64,000 nucleotides of DNA. It comes from Streptosporangium amethystogenes. Its GTDB lineage: Bacteria; Actinomycetota; Actinomycetes; Streptosporangiales; Streptosporangiaceae. Of the stretch, positions 18,864-27,411 are shown in pieces (positions within the stretch are counted from its first letter, which is position 1; every line of letters begins with the position of its first letter). Below the pieces are notes generated by a model. The model did not search any database. It was not told the DNA's origin and saw only the letters and a list, made by a program, of their open reading frames with translations. The stretch spans positions 103,372 to 167,371 of the forward strand of contig NZ_JOEQ01000027.1 in the NCBI RefSeq assembly GCF_000721075.1. Direction: 5' to 3'. A program made the position numbers and the translations under genes.

Positions 18864-20396
18864 ATGCTCAACCTGTCGATCGCACTGGAGGACAGCGCCC
18901 GGGAGAACCCCGACCGCACCGCACTGGTCTTTGGTGATCTGCGGCTGCCGTACTCCCTGGTCAACACCGTCGCGAACCAGGTTGCCAACCTACTGGTCTC
19001 CAGGGGCGTCGGTAAGGGCGACAAGGTCGCGCTGGCCTGTCCCAACCTGCCGTACTTCCCCTTCGTCTACTACGGCATCCTCAAGACCGGCGCCACGGTC
19101 GTGCCGCTCAACGTGCTGCTGCAGTCCAGGGAGATCGCCTACCACCTGGACGACTCCCAGGCCAAGGCGCTGTTCTGCTTCGAGGGCACTCCCGAGTTGC
19201 CGCTCGGCGAGCGGGGCAGGGCGGGCTTCGAGGGGTCGTCGGCGGAGCACTTCTTCGTGCTGCCCGCCGCCGCGTTCGCCACCGAGTCCGAGTACGGCGA
19301 GACGCTCTGGGCGGCGCTCGACGGCGTGTCCGGCGAGTTCGAGACCGTGCAGACCGCACCCGACGACACCGCCGTGATCCTCTACACCAGCGGCACCACC
19401 GGCCAGCCCAAGGGCGCCGAGCTCAGCCATCAGAACATGCTGCTCAACGCCATGGTCTCCGATGAGATGTTCCCCCGCACCGAGAGCGGCGACGCCTACC
19501 TGGCGGTACTGCCGCTCTTCCACTCCTTCGGGCAGACCGTCATCATGAACGCCGGATTCCGGCGCCAGGCGACCATCGTGCTCGTGCCGCGCTTCGAACC
19601 GGGGCCCGCCCTGGAGCTGATGCGCACCGAGAACATCACGCTGTTCGCGGGCGTGCCGACCATGTACTGGGCCATGCTGACGAAGATCCACGCCGAGGGC
19701 GACGAGGTGCCCACCTCGCTCAAGGTCGCGGTGGCCGGCGGCGCGTCCTCACCCGTCGAGGTGCTCAGGGACTTCGAGAAGACCTTCGGGATCGGGATCC
19801 TGGAGGGGTACGGCCTGTCGGAGACCTCCCCGGTGGCCAGCTTCAACCAGTTGGGCAGGCCCACCAAGCCCGGCACGATCGGCACGCCGATCTGGGGTGT
19901 GGAGATGAAACTGGTGGACGGCGACTGGAAGACGGTCGAGGGCCAGGGCCCCGGCGAGATCGCGATCCGCGGCCACAACGTGATGAAGGGCTACTACAAC
20001 CGGCCCGAGGCGACCGCCGAGGTCATGAGGGACGGCTGGTTCCGCACCGGCGACATCGCCACCCGCGACGCGGACGGTTACTACGCCATCGTCGACCGAG
20101 CCAAGGACATGATCATCCGGGGTGGCTTCAACGTCTACCCGCGCGAGCTCGAAGAGGTCCTGATCACCCATCCGGAGGTCTCCCTCGCCGCGGTGGTCGG
20201 AGTCGCCCACGACTCGCACGGCGAGGAGGTCAAGGCGTACGTCATCCGCACCCCCGGCGCGACGATCACCGAGGACGAGCTCATCGCCTGGGGTAAGGAG
20301 AACATGGCCGCGTACAAGTATCCGCGGATCATCGAGTTCCGTGACGCGCTGCCGATGACCGCGACAGGCAAGATCCTCAAGCGCGAGCTCCGTTGA
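18864..20396 (+). CDS. Long-chain acyl-CoA synthetase (AMP-forming)
   Basis: 510-residue member of the ANL adenylating superfamily, which activates a carboxylate to its acyl-CoA through an acyl-adenylate. The P-loop is ILYTSGTTGQPKGAELSH. Further motifs are GYGLSETSP, the hinge region GWFRTGDIATRDADGYYAIVDRAKDMII, and the C-terminal TGKILKREL with the catalytic Lys. ATG 18864 follows GGAGGAGG. It diverges from the GMC/P450 operon around a shared palindrome, so it may activate an acid produced by that oxidation route. A strong hairpin follows the gene. The substrate is unproven. Confidence 0.92.
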   Translation: MLNLSIALEDSARENPDRTALVFGDLRLPYSLVNTVANQVANLLVSRGVGKGDKVALACPNLPYFPFVYYGILKTGATVVPLNVLLQSREIAYHLDDSQAKALFCFEGTPELPLGERGRAGFEGSSAEHFFVLPAAAFATESEYGETLWAALDGVSGEFETVQTAPDDTAVILYTSGTTGQPKGAELSHQNMLLNAMVSDEMFPRTESGDAYLAVLPLFHSFGQTVIMNAGFRRQATIVLVPRFEPGPALELMRTENITLFAGVPTMYWAMLTKIHAEGDEVPTSLKVAVAGGASSPVEVLRDFEKTFGIGILEGYGLSETSPVASFNQLGRPTKPGTIGTPIWGVEMKLVDGDWKTVEGQGPGEIAIRGHNVMKGYYNRPEATAEVMRDGWFRTGDIATRDADGYYAIVDRAKDMIIRGGFNVYPRELEEVLITHPEVSLAAVVGVAHDSHGEEVKAYVIRTPGATITEDELIAWGKENMAAYKYPRIIEFRDALPMTATGKILKRELR

Positions 20397-20434
20397 GCGG
20401 TCCGCACCAGCCTGGCCGGTGAGGCCACGGCGAC

Positions 20435-20483
20435 GGGGCCGGGTTCCGGGAGGCACGCGACGTGCCTCCCGGAACCCGGCCCC
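20435..20483 (+). terminator. Terminator hairpin after acyl-CoA synthetase
   Basis: Perfect 22-bp stem (20435-20456 with 20462-20483) and a 5-base loop, 39 bases after the stop codon. No T tract, as is common in actinomycetes. Confidence 0.75.
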
Positions 20484-20489
20484 AAGGTG

Positions 20490-20651
20490 TCAGTCCGGGT
20501 AGACCCCGAACTCGCCCAGCCGCGTGGCCGGCCAACCGGTGTTGCCGGTGTACGGCCCTTGCCGCGAGGTGTCCGCGGCAAGGGCCGTACGGTCCGGTGT
20601 GAACGCGTCCGCGTGAGGGCCCGCGCGGATTCTCGTATAGGAACATCCCAT
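20490..20651 (-). CDS. Possible 53-residue small protein
   Basis: ATG at 20651 has GGGAG about 9 bases upstream; the product ends ...PYTGNTGWPATRLGEFGVYPD with a stop next to the preceding terminator. The composition, with aromatic and Gly residues in the C-terminal third, looks more protein-like than its surroundings. However, a 17-bp hairpin lies inside it and the frame is also open far upstream, so it may be chance. No family is recognised. Confidence 0.25.
   Translation of the reverse strand: MGCSYTRIRAGPHADAFTPDRTALAADTSRQGPYTGNTGWPATRLGEFGVYPD
20550..20590 (-). terminator. Hairpin downstream of tmsB
   Basis: Perfect 17-bp stem (20550-20566 with 20574-20590), loop of 7, about 110 bases beyond the tmsB stop on the minus strand. 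It could terminate the tmsA-tmsB transcript unless the small ORF is real. No T tract. Confidence 0.5.
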
Positions 20652-20698
20652 ATGAGCGTCTCCCGCGCGGGGTCCCGCGTGAGCGTGTGTCCCGGAGA

Positions 20699-21958
20699 TC
20701 AGGGCCAGTCGAGCGAGGGGCGGAGCGGGACGCCGGCCGTGCCGTCGGCGTTGAGCTTCACCCCGAGGACCTGGTGGAGCTGGATCTTGTTGCGTTCGAA
20801 GCCGACCACGCAGGCCGCCATGTAGAGACGCCAGACCCGCGCCGTGCCCTCCCCTACCTCGGCGACCGCCTCGTCCCAGTGCTCGTCGAGGTTGGCGCAC
20901 CAGTAGCGGAGGGTCTGCGCGTAGTGCTCACGCAGGTTCTCCTCATGCCGGATCTCGAAACCGGTGTCCTCGATCTGACGGGCCAGGTAGCCGACCGACT
21001 CCAGCTCCCCGTCGGGGAAGACGTAGCGATTGATGAAGCCGCCGGCGTTGAGGGTCTTCTCGGTGCCCGTCGGCCGGGTGATGCAGTGGTTGAGCAGCCG
21101 CCCGCCGGGGACGAGCTTGTCGTACAGGAAGCGGAAGTAGAAGGGCAGTTGCTCCTTGCCGATGTGCTCGGTCAGGCCGATAGAGCTGACGGCGTCGAAG
21201 CCCGTCTCCGGTACGTCGCGATAGTCCATGTGCCGGACCTCGGCGAGCTCGCCGAGACCGGCCTCCGCGATGGCCTTCTGCGCCCACTCGGCCTGCTGGC
21301 GCGAGAGGGTGACGCCCAGCGCCTTCACCCCGTACTCACGGGCGGCGTGGATGACCATGCCGCCCCAGCCGCAGCCGACGTCCAGCAGCCTCATCCCCGG
21401 CTTCAGGCCGAGCTTCCGGGCGACCAGCTCGAACTTGGCGTGCTGCGCCTCCTCCAGGGTGGACTCCTGCTCGGGGAAGACCGCGCAGGTGTAGGCCATG
21501 GACGGGCCGAGCACCCACGAGTAGAACTTGTTGGAGACGTCGTAGTGGTGGTGGATCGCCTCGGCGTCGCGCTGCTTGGCGTGTCTGCTGCCCATCCGGG
21601 CGAGCATGCTGCGCCGCACCTCCTGCGGAGGCGGCGGCATCCGGGTGAGCAGCGGGCGGACTCCGAGGGCTCGGATGGCCGCGAGCTTCTGCCCGACCGG
21701 GAGGTCGTTGACCGTGAGCGACCACATCCGGGAGAGCAGCGTGTACATGTCTCCCTGGACGTCGAGGTGGCCGGACACGTACGCCCTGGCCAGTCCGAGC
21801 TCCCCGGGAGCCTGTGCCAGGTACGCGACGGCCGCCGGGGTCTTCACCTCGACGCTGATGTCGGCGCTGGCCGATCCCGCCTTACTTCCGTCGTAGGCAA
21901 CGAAGCGCACATCTGCCTCGGGGCCCATCACCTTTTCGAAGATCTCTGCGAGCAACAC
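20699..21958 (-). CDS. tmsB: SAM-dependent fatty-acyl methyltransferase (10-methylene fatty acid synthesis)
   Basis: 419 residues, cyclopropane-fatty-acid-synthase fold: a helical N-terminal lipid domain, then the SAM-binding motif LLDVGCGWGG at 191-200, HHHYDVSNKFY before it, and SIGLTEHIG and GFERNKIQ further on. GTG 21958 is preferred over the GTG at 21991 because GAGAGG precedes it by 8 bases. Taken with the adjacent FAD enzyme 14 bases upstream, this is the tmsB/bfaB type. That enzyme methylates the double bond of oleoyl phospholipids to a 10-methylene group, a step towards tuberculostearate-like 10-methyl acids, which are known membrane lipids of many actinomycetes. A plain cyclopropane synthase cannot be excluded from sequence alone. 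Confidence 0.85.
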   Translation of the reverse strand: MLLAEIFEKVMGPEADVRFVAYDGSKAGSASADISVEVKTPAAVAYLAQAPGELGLARAYVSGHLDVQGDMYTLLSRMWSLTVNDLPVGQKLAAIRALGVRPLLTRMPPPPQEVRRSMLARMGSRHAKQRDAEAIHHHYDVSNKFYSWVLGPSMAYTCAVFPEQESTLEEAQHAKFELVARKLGLKPGMRLLDVGCGWGGMVIHAAREYGVKALGVTLSRQQAEWAQKAIAEAGLGELAEVRHMDYRDVPETGFDAVSSIGLTEHIGKEQLPFYFRFLYDKLVPGGRLLNHCITRPTGTEKTLNAGGFINRYVFPDGELESVGYLARQIEDTGFEIRHEENLREHYAQTLRYWCANLDEHWDEAVAEVGEGTARVWRLYMAACVVGFERNKIQLHQVLGVKLNADGTAGVPLRPSLDWP

Positions 21959-21972
21959 AGAATCAACCTCTC

Positions 21973-23361
21973 TTAACGCCCCCGCACACACTTGTCGTAG
22001 AGGTCGAGCAACCGGCCACCCCCGTCGTATGCCCGCTTGACCGGCCAGTAGGCGGTTCCGTTATAAAACCGCCAGAATTCATCCTCTGGGTAGAACGAGG
22101 TGGAGTACAGCGATTTATGGCCGTCCAGTTCGTGGACCCGGTTCTCGATGAGACGGTTGTGGTAACCGTCGAACTGCCCCCTGGGCAACGGGACCGTTCC
22201 CCAGAAGCCGAAGTTGACGTACAGCCGGCCGGGCTCCAGCGGATAGAGCGGCCACTCGCCCTCGGACCTCAGCGGGCACATCCAGACCGGCGCCATCCCG
22301 ACCTTGTCATGGAAGAAGCTCAGGAACTCGGCACCGCGCTCGACGGGCACCTCGATGTCCTGGATGACCGACTCCTGCACCGGCAGGTCACGCCAGCGGT
22401 CGATCCTGGCGATCACCCCGTACTTGCGGTCAAGGCCCACGAGCTTGCGGTAGACGTCCGAGCGCATCCACTTACGCGGCATCAGGGAACGCACCAGCGC
22501 GGTCTGCACACCGAAGGCGCGCGAGCACCAGAACCAGTCGGTGTCCCAGCGCCACAGGTAGTCGCGGACGGTCAGCCAGTCGCGGGTCCTGGTCTGGATC
22601 GACCGGTAGTAGATGCGCATCCCGGTGTAGTCGGACAGGTACGGAGCACGCTCGGCGAAGCGTCCCACGGTGATGTAGAGCTCACCCGGACCGAAGAACG
22701 TGCCGTCCACGAAGTCGACGCGCTCGCCCTCGTACTCGCCGCTGTCACAGATCTCGCGCATCGCGAGCATGCACTTGTCGGCGTCCCCGAACGGGATGTG
22801 GGTCAGCCTGACGTACGGCTGGACGGGCTTGAGCTTGATCCGGATCCGCAGGGCGTAGCCAAGCGTGCCGTAGGAGTTGGGGAACGCCCGGAACAGGTCG
22901 CGGTGCTCGTTGTCGTCACGGGCCACGACGATCCGTCCGTCGCCGGTGAGGACCTCCAGCTCCTCCACCGACTCGTGCGGCAGCCCGTCCCTGAAACTGG
23001 TGGACTCGATGCCGAGTCCCGTCACCGCCCCGCCCAGTGTGATGGTCTTCAGCTGCGGCACCACGTACGGCATGAGCCCGTGGGCGAGTGTGGCGTCCAC
23101 CAGGTGCTCGTAGGTGGTCATCCCCTGGACCTCGGCGGTCATCGTCTCCGGATCGACCGCGATGACCTGGTCCAGGTCCCTGGCGGAAAGCTTCGCCGAC
23201 CGGGCGCCCTCTCTGAAGCGGAACAGGTTCGTGGTGGCCTTGGAGAGCCGGGGCACCGCGTCGCCGGGAATGGCGGCGTAGGAATCCCTGATCTGCTCCA
23301 CCGCTTGCCGGTGCGCCGACATTTCTGTCATCTGTCGCACGGTAATCACCCCCATGACCAT
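21973..23361 (-). CDS. tmsA: FAD-binding reductase partner for 10-methyl fatty acid synthesis
   Basis: 462 residues. An N-terminal PCMH-type FAD-binding domain (VIAVDPETMTAEVQGMTTYEHLVDATL, then LGGAVTGLGIESTSFRDGLPHESVEELEVLTGDG) is followed by a long substrate domain (about 230-460) rich in aromatic residues, as in the DHCR24-like family. In tmsA/bfaA systems this enzyme reduces the 10-methylene acyl chain left by TmsB to the 10-methyl form. The stop codon lies 14 bases before tmsB, indicating one operon. The start is uncertain: ATG 23361 or ATG 23355, both with weak ribosome binding sites. Confidence 0.85.
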   Translation of the reverse strand: MVMGVITVRQMTEMSAHRQAVEQIRDSYAAIPGDAVPRLSKATTNLFRFREGARSAKLSARDLDQVIAVDPETMTAEVQGMTTYEHLVDATLAHGLMPYVVPQLKTITLGGAVTGLGIESTSFRDGLPHESVEELEVLTGDGRIVVARDDNEHRDLFRAFPNSYGTLGYALRIRIKLKPVQPYVRLTHIPFGDADKCMLAMREICDSGEYEGERVDFVDGTFFGPGELYITVGRFAERAPYLSDYTGMRIYYRSIQTRTRDWLTVRDYLWRWDTDWFWCSRAFGVQTALVRSLMPRKWMRSDVYRKLVGLDRKYGVIARIDRWRDLPVQESVIQDIEVPVERGAEFLSFFHDKVGMAPVWMCPLRSEGEWPLYPLEPGRLYVNFGFWGTVPLPRGQFDGYHNRLIENRVHELDGHKSLYSTSFYPEDEFWRFYNGTAYWPVKRAYDGGGRLLDLYDKCVRGR

Positions 23362-23441
23362 CGTTGGAAAGATCGCCCCTAGGCACGTTATATCTCGGAT
23401 GTCTCCGGAGCCAGGCGGGGCGCGTTAAACACTGGAAAACT

Positions 23442-24422
23442 CTACGACTGTCCTTCCAGGAACCTGCGACCGACCACCGGATCGACTCCGTTGACCACGT
23501 TCGTCACCGGGCGACCGCCGATCGCAGCCTCCAGGTTGTCCAGCACGCACCGGATCAGGCGGCCGGTCGACTGCGGGGTCACCCCCGCCACATGCGGCGA
23601 GAGCAGGACCCTGGGGCTGTTCCGCAGCGGGTCGTCCGGTGGCAGCGGCTCGGTGTCGAACACGTCGAGCGCGGCGCCGCCCAGGTGCCCCGACTCCAGG
23701 GCCGACAGCAGCGCCGCCGAGTCGACCACCTGCCCCCGGGCCGCGTTGACGAGCAGCGAGCCCGCGGGCATCAGGGACGGGTCGATCAGCCTCCTGGTCC
23801 CCTCCACCAGCGGGATGACCAGGACGAGGACCTGGGAGCTCGCGACCAGCTCGGCGAGCCCCCGGTAGGTGTAGGGCACCTCGCGTGGCGTGCGCGTCCA
23901 GTAGGAGACCTCGCACCCGTGAGCGGCGAACATCCGCGCGCAGGTCTCGCCGATCGGGCCGAACCCGACGATGCCGACGCGCGAGCCGTACAGTTCGGTG
24001 GGCCCGAGATCCAGCTGCGGCCAGCGGCCGGCGCGGACCGCGGCGTCGGCCTCCATCAGCCGCCGTGACAGGGCGAGCGCGGCCGCGAAGCACCACTCGG
24101 CCACCCCTGTCGCGCTCACCCCCGCGGTGTTGGCCAGCGGCACACCGGCCTCGGCGAGCGCGGCGAGGTCGTGGCCGTCCACGCCCACCGACGGCTGCTG
24201 CACGAACGCCAGGTTCGGGGCGGACCTGACCGCCTCGGCGTCCAGGACGAGCTCGCCGCTCCAGTCGCCCACCACGATCTCGGCCTCGCCGAGCGCGGCG
24301 AGCAGCGACTCCCGGTCACGGGCCGCGGGGACCGACACCGCGACCCGGTCACCCAGCGAGCCGAGCAGGTTGCGTACCGCCCCCTCGGGGAGCGGTGGCA
24401 GCGCGAGCACCTTCCAGGTCAT
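23442..24422 (-). CDS. D-isomer-specific 2-hydroxyacid dehydrogenase
   Basis: 326 residues. The NAD-binding Rossmann motif is VGIVGFGPIG (about residues 148-157). Catalytic residues typical of the family are visible: Arg in NAARGQVVD, Glu in DTEPLPPDDPL and His in SPHVAGVTPQST. It would interconvert a 2-oxoacid and a D-2-hydroxyacid with NAD(P)H; the substrate is unknown. ATG 24422 follows the stop of the Ser/Thr kinase gene after one base (TGA-c-ATG), so translation is probably coupled. That is an unusual pairing for a metabolic dehydrogenase. Confidence 0.9.
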   Translation of the reverse strand: MTWKVLALPPLPEGAVRNLLGSLGDRVAVSVPAARDRESLLAALGEAEIVVGDWSGELVLDAEAVRSAPNLAFVQQPSVGVDGHDLAALAEAGVPLANTAGVSATGVAEWCFAAALALSRRLMEADAAVRAGRWPQLDLGPTELYGSRVGIVGFGPIGETCARMFAAHGCEVSYWTRTPREVPYTYRGLAELVASSQVLVLVIPLVEGTRRLIDPSLMPAGSLLVNAARGQVVDSAALLSALESGHLGGAALDVFDTEPLPPDDPLRNSPRVLLSPHVAGVTPQSTGRLIRCVLDNLEAAIGGRPVTNVVNGVDPVVGRRFLEGQS

Positions 24423-24423
24423 G

Positions 24424-26073
24424 TCACTCGCCTCCGCGGGGGTGGAAACTGCCGAACACTCGGTTCATGAGGGACCGCTGGGCGTCCCAGTCGTTGTCGT
24501 GGGTGGTCCAGCTGAGCAGCATCACCGTATCGCCCACCTCGATGAAACGCTGCACCTCGTGGTAGGTCACCCCGGCCGTGGCCCAGGGGGCTCCGCCGTT
24601 GTCCTTCATGCTCCAGGTGAACTCCCACTGAAGTCCGGAGCCGTAGGCCAGGGGGATCTTCGCCGTGTCCTCGGAGTGGATCTCGCTCCACTGGGCCACG
24701 TTCTCCTTGACGGTCTCCTGGAGGGAGACCAGACCGTCGGCGTTCGCCTCCAGCACCTCCACCGACAGGTGGGCGGCCCCGTCCCTGCGCAGCCACTGGG
24801 TGTAGCCCGTCTCGGCCGCCCAGTCGCCGTTCCAGCCGGCCGGATAGTTGATGGACCAGTTCTCCGGCGGACGGGCCCGCCACACCTTCAACCCTCCGGT
24901 GGGCACCACCGTTCTGGTCCTGGTGGGAGTGGGGGTGGGACTCGGGCTGGGCGTCCGGGACCTGGTCTCCTCCACCGGTTCGGGTGTCGCCTGCGCGGGG
25001 GCGGGCTCGGCGCGCGCCACCGGCTGCGACTCCGACTGTGACATCGCCACGGCCGCGACGGCGCCACCGGCGGCCAGCAGCACGACCGCCGCCAGGACCA
25101 GTGGGATCCGGCCGCCGCTCCGCCCCCCGCCGCGCCGGCGGCCGGACGCGGGTGAGGTCTCGGTCTCGCGCCTGTCCCACTTCCCGGTGCCACGCGGATT
25201 CTCAGCGGTCCGTGCCGTACGGTGGATCGCGCTCTCTCCGGTGCGCCGGGCCGCGGCCGACGGGTCGTCAAGGACCTCCGCCAACATGGCGTCGGCCTGC
25301 TGGGCGGTCAGCCGGTGGGCGGGCTCGCGCTGGAGCATGCCGGTGAGCACCGCGCGCATCTCCAGGGGCACCCTGCCGAAGTCGGGCTCCTCGGTGAGGA
25401 GCGCACCAAGGGTGGCGATGGCGTCTCGGCGCTCGAAGGGACCGTGCCCGACCAGTGCCGCGTAGAGGGTGGCGCCGAGCGCCCACAGGTCGGACCAGGG
25501 GCCCGCGTCGGTGCCGGTGGCGCGCTCGGGCGGCAGGAAGCTCGGCGAGCCCGTCACCATGCCGGTCTGGGTCAGCGAGGTGTCGCCCTCGATGGTGGCG
25601 ATGCCGAAGTCGGAGAGCACCGCACGGCCGTCGGCCTCCAGCAGGATGTTGCTGGGTTTGACGTCGCGGTGCAGGATTCCGGCCTCGTGTGCCGCGCGCA
25701 GGGCCGAGAGGACCTGACGGCCGATGTCGGCGACCTGGCGCACCGGCAGCAGACCGACCTCGTCCAGCCCGCGGGCCCTGACCAGCTCCATGATGATCCA
25801 GGGGCGACCGTCCTGCTCCGCCACATCGTAGATCGCCACGATGCTCTGGTGGTTGAGCCGGGCCGCGGTCCTGGCCTCGCGGGAGGTACGGGTCAGCTGG
25901 AGCTGGTGCTCGGCCGGGGAGAGGTTGGGCGGCAGGAGCACCTCCTTGACCGCGACCGAGCGGTTGAGGAGGGTGTCGTAGCCCTCCCAGACGACGCCCA
26001 TGCCGCCCCTGCCGAGTTCCCGCAACAGCCGATAGCGCCCAGCGACCACCCGTTCACTGTGCGGATATGTCAT
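24424..26073 (-). CDS. Receptor-type serine/threonine protein kinase
   Basis: 549 residues, PknB-like layout. The kinase domain spans about 14-270: glycine loop GRGGMG (21-26), Lys43 in AVKEV, HRDVKPSN with catalytic Asp137, DFG at 155-157 and SPSFLPPER. A basic juxtamembrane stretch, one membrane helix (323-343) and a Pro/Thr-rich linker follow (350-390). The external domain of about 155 residues (NWSINYPAGWNGDWAAETGYTQWLRRDGAAHLSVEV) is a plausible sensor with no PASTA repeats. ATG 26073 is chosen because upstream residues do not fit the family. It is translationally coupled to the following dehydrogenase gene. The signal sensed is unknown. Confidence 0.92.
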   Translation of the reverse strand: MTYPHSERVVAGRYRLLRELGRGGMGVVWEGYDTLLNRSVAVKEVLLPPNLSPAEHQLQLTRTSREARTAARLNHQSIVAIYDVAEQDGRPWIIMELVRARGLDEVGLLPVRQVADIGRQVLSALRAAHEAGILHRDVKPSNILLEADGRAVLSDFGIATIEGDTSLTQTGMVTGSPSFLPPERATGTDAGPWSDLWALGATLYAALVGHGPFERRDAIATLGALLTEEPDFGRVPLEMRAVLTGMLQREPAHRLTAQQADAMLAEVLDDPSAAARRTGESAIHRTARTAENPRGTGKWDRRETETSPASGRRRGGGRSGGRIPLVLAAVVLLAAGGAVAAVAMSQSESQPVARAEPAPAQATPEPVEETRSRTPSPSPTPTPTRTRTVVPTGGLKVWRARPPENWSINYPAGWNGDWAAETGYTQWLRRDGAAHLSVEVLEANADGLVSLQETVKENVAQWSEIHSEDTAKIPLAYGSGLQWEFTWSMKDNGGAPWATAGVTYHEVQRFIEVGDTVMLLSWTTHDNDWDAQRSLMNRVFGSFHPRGGE

Positions 26074-26212
26074 CGCAAAACCCCTAGGTCCCATTCGGCG
26101 AAGGCGCAAGTTTCCCATACGCGCGCGGGCGCCACGCGGCTACTCGCGATGTGTCTTGCCACAGAAAGCCGAATGTTGTTCTACTTGGGCGGAGGGAACG
26201 GCCGCGTATCAC

Positions 26213-26226
26213 ACCAAGCGCTTGCT
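26213..26226. promoter_or_regulatory. CAAG-N2-CTTG palindrome (KstR2-like) upstream of CoA-transferase gene
   Basis: ACCAAGCGCTTGCT matches the AnCAAGnnCTTGnT pattern described for KstR2, the TetR-family repressor of late sterol catabolism, and similar fatty-acid TetR sites. It lies 52 bases before the ATG at 26278, in the divergent region with the kinase gene. The match is to a short, common pattern, so regulator identity is inference. Confidence 0.45.
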
Positions 26227-26277
26227 TGCGTACGCCGTGCCGAACTAGAGTCGATACCGCATCTGAGGAGAATATCG

Positions 26278-27411
26278 ATGGAGCGCGTGACCAGGAAGGG
26301 CCCGTTGGCCGGAGTCCGCGTGCTCGAACTGGCGGGGCTGGCTCCCGGGCCGTTCGCCGGGATGATGCTCGCCGACCATGGGGCCGAGGTGCTGCGCGTC
26401 GAGCGCGCGAGCGTCGTCGCCAAGGCGGGGGACGGCCCACGCGCCGACGTGATGGACCGTGGCAAGAGAACGGTCGGCCTGGATCTGAAGTCCCCCGAGG
26501 GAGTGGCCGCGTTCAAGGAGCTGGCCCGCCATGCCGACGTGGTCATCGAGGTCTTCCGGCCCGGGGTCGCCGAACGCCTCGGCATCGGCCCCGACGACCT
26601 GCACGCGATCAACCCGCGCCTGGTCTACGGGCGGATGACCGGCTGGGGCCAGGACGGCCCGCTCGCGCCGACCGCCGGGCACGACATCGACTACATCGCC
26701 ATCTCCGGCGTGCTGTCGATGCTCGGCCGCGAGGGTGAGCGTCCCACCCCGCCGATCAACATCCTCGGCGACTTCGCCGGGGGCGGCCTCATGCTCGCGT
26801 ACGGCGTGCTGCTCGCGCTGATCGAGCGGGAGCGGACCGGCGAGGGCCGGGTGATCGACGCCGCCATGGTGGACGGCGCGGCGACATTGTTCGCGATGTT
26901 CTACCACGGCGTGCAGACCGGTTTCTGGGGCCCGCGCGGCACGAACCTGCTCGACACCGGAGCGCCGATGTACGACACCTACGAGACCGCCGACGGCCGG
27001 CATCTGGCCGTCGGCCCGCTGGAACCGCAGTTCTGGGCGGAGATGGTCAAACTGATGGGGCTTGAGGACCTGCCCGACCGCAATGACAGAAAGCAGTGGC
27101 CGGCGCTTCGCGAGCGGCTGGCCGAGGCCTTCCGATCAAAAACTCGCGCCGAGTGGGAGGCGGTCTTCGACGGCTCCGACGCGTGCGTCTCCCCCGTCCT
27201 GGAGGTGGGCGAGGCCGCCGAGCATCCGCACAACAAGGCCAGGGGCACGTTCGTCGAGGTCGGCGGCATCCGGCAGCCCGCCCCCGCGCCGCGCCTGCTC
27301 GGGGTGGAGGAGCAGGACCTCTCCCCCGCCACCCGGCTGGCGGATCTGACCTCCTGGGGCCTGTCCGACGAGGCCGCGGCCGAACTGCGCGAAGCGGGGG
27401 TGCTGGCCTGA
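26278..27411 (+). CDS. CaiB/BaiF CoA-transferase family protein, alpha-methylacyl-CoA racemase-like
   Basis: 377 residues. Family motifs are [34 protein letters not shown] at the N-terminus, [42 protein letters not shown] and the [12 protein letters not shown] plus VIDAAMVDG pair. The His and Asp in that pair correspond to the racemase catalytic residues. This favours inversion of 2-methylacyl-CoA stereochemistry, needed for beta-oxidation of branched or sterol side chains, over CoA transfer. ATG 26278 follows GAGGAG. The stop overlaps the next start (TGATG), forming an operon with the nitroreductase gene and perhaps the P450 at 28263. Confidence 0.88.
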   Translation: MERVTRKGPLAGVRVLELAGLAPGPFAGMMLADHGAEVLRVERASVVAKAGDGPRADVMDRGKRTVGLDLKSPEGVAAFKELARHADVVIEVFRPGVAERLGIGPDDLHAINPRLVYGRMTGWGQDGPLAPTAGHDIDYIAISGVLSMLGREGERPTPPINILGDFAGGGLMLAYGVLLALIERERTGEGRVIDAAMVDGAATLFAMFYHGVQTGFWGPRGTNLLDTGAPMYDTYETADGRHLAVGPLEPQFWAEMVKLMGLEDLPDRNDRKQWPALRERLAEAFRSKTRAEWEAVFDGSDACVSPVLEVGEAAEHPHNKARGTFVEVGGIRQPAPAPRLLGVEEQDLSPATRLADLTSWGLSDEAAAELREAGVLA

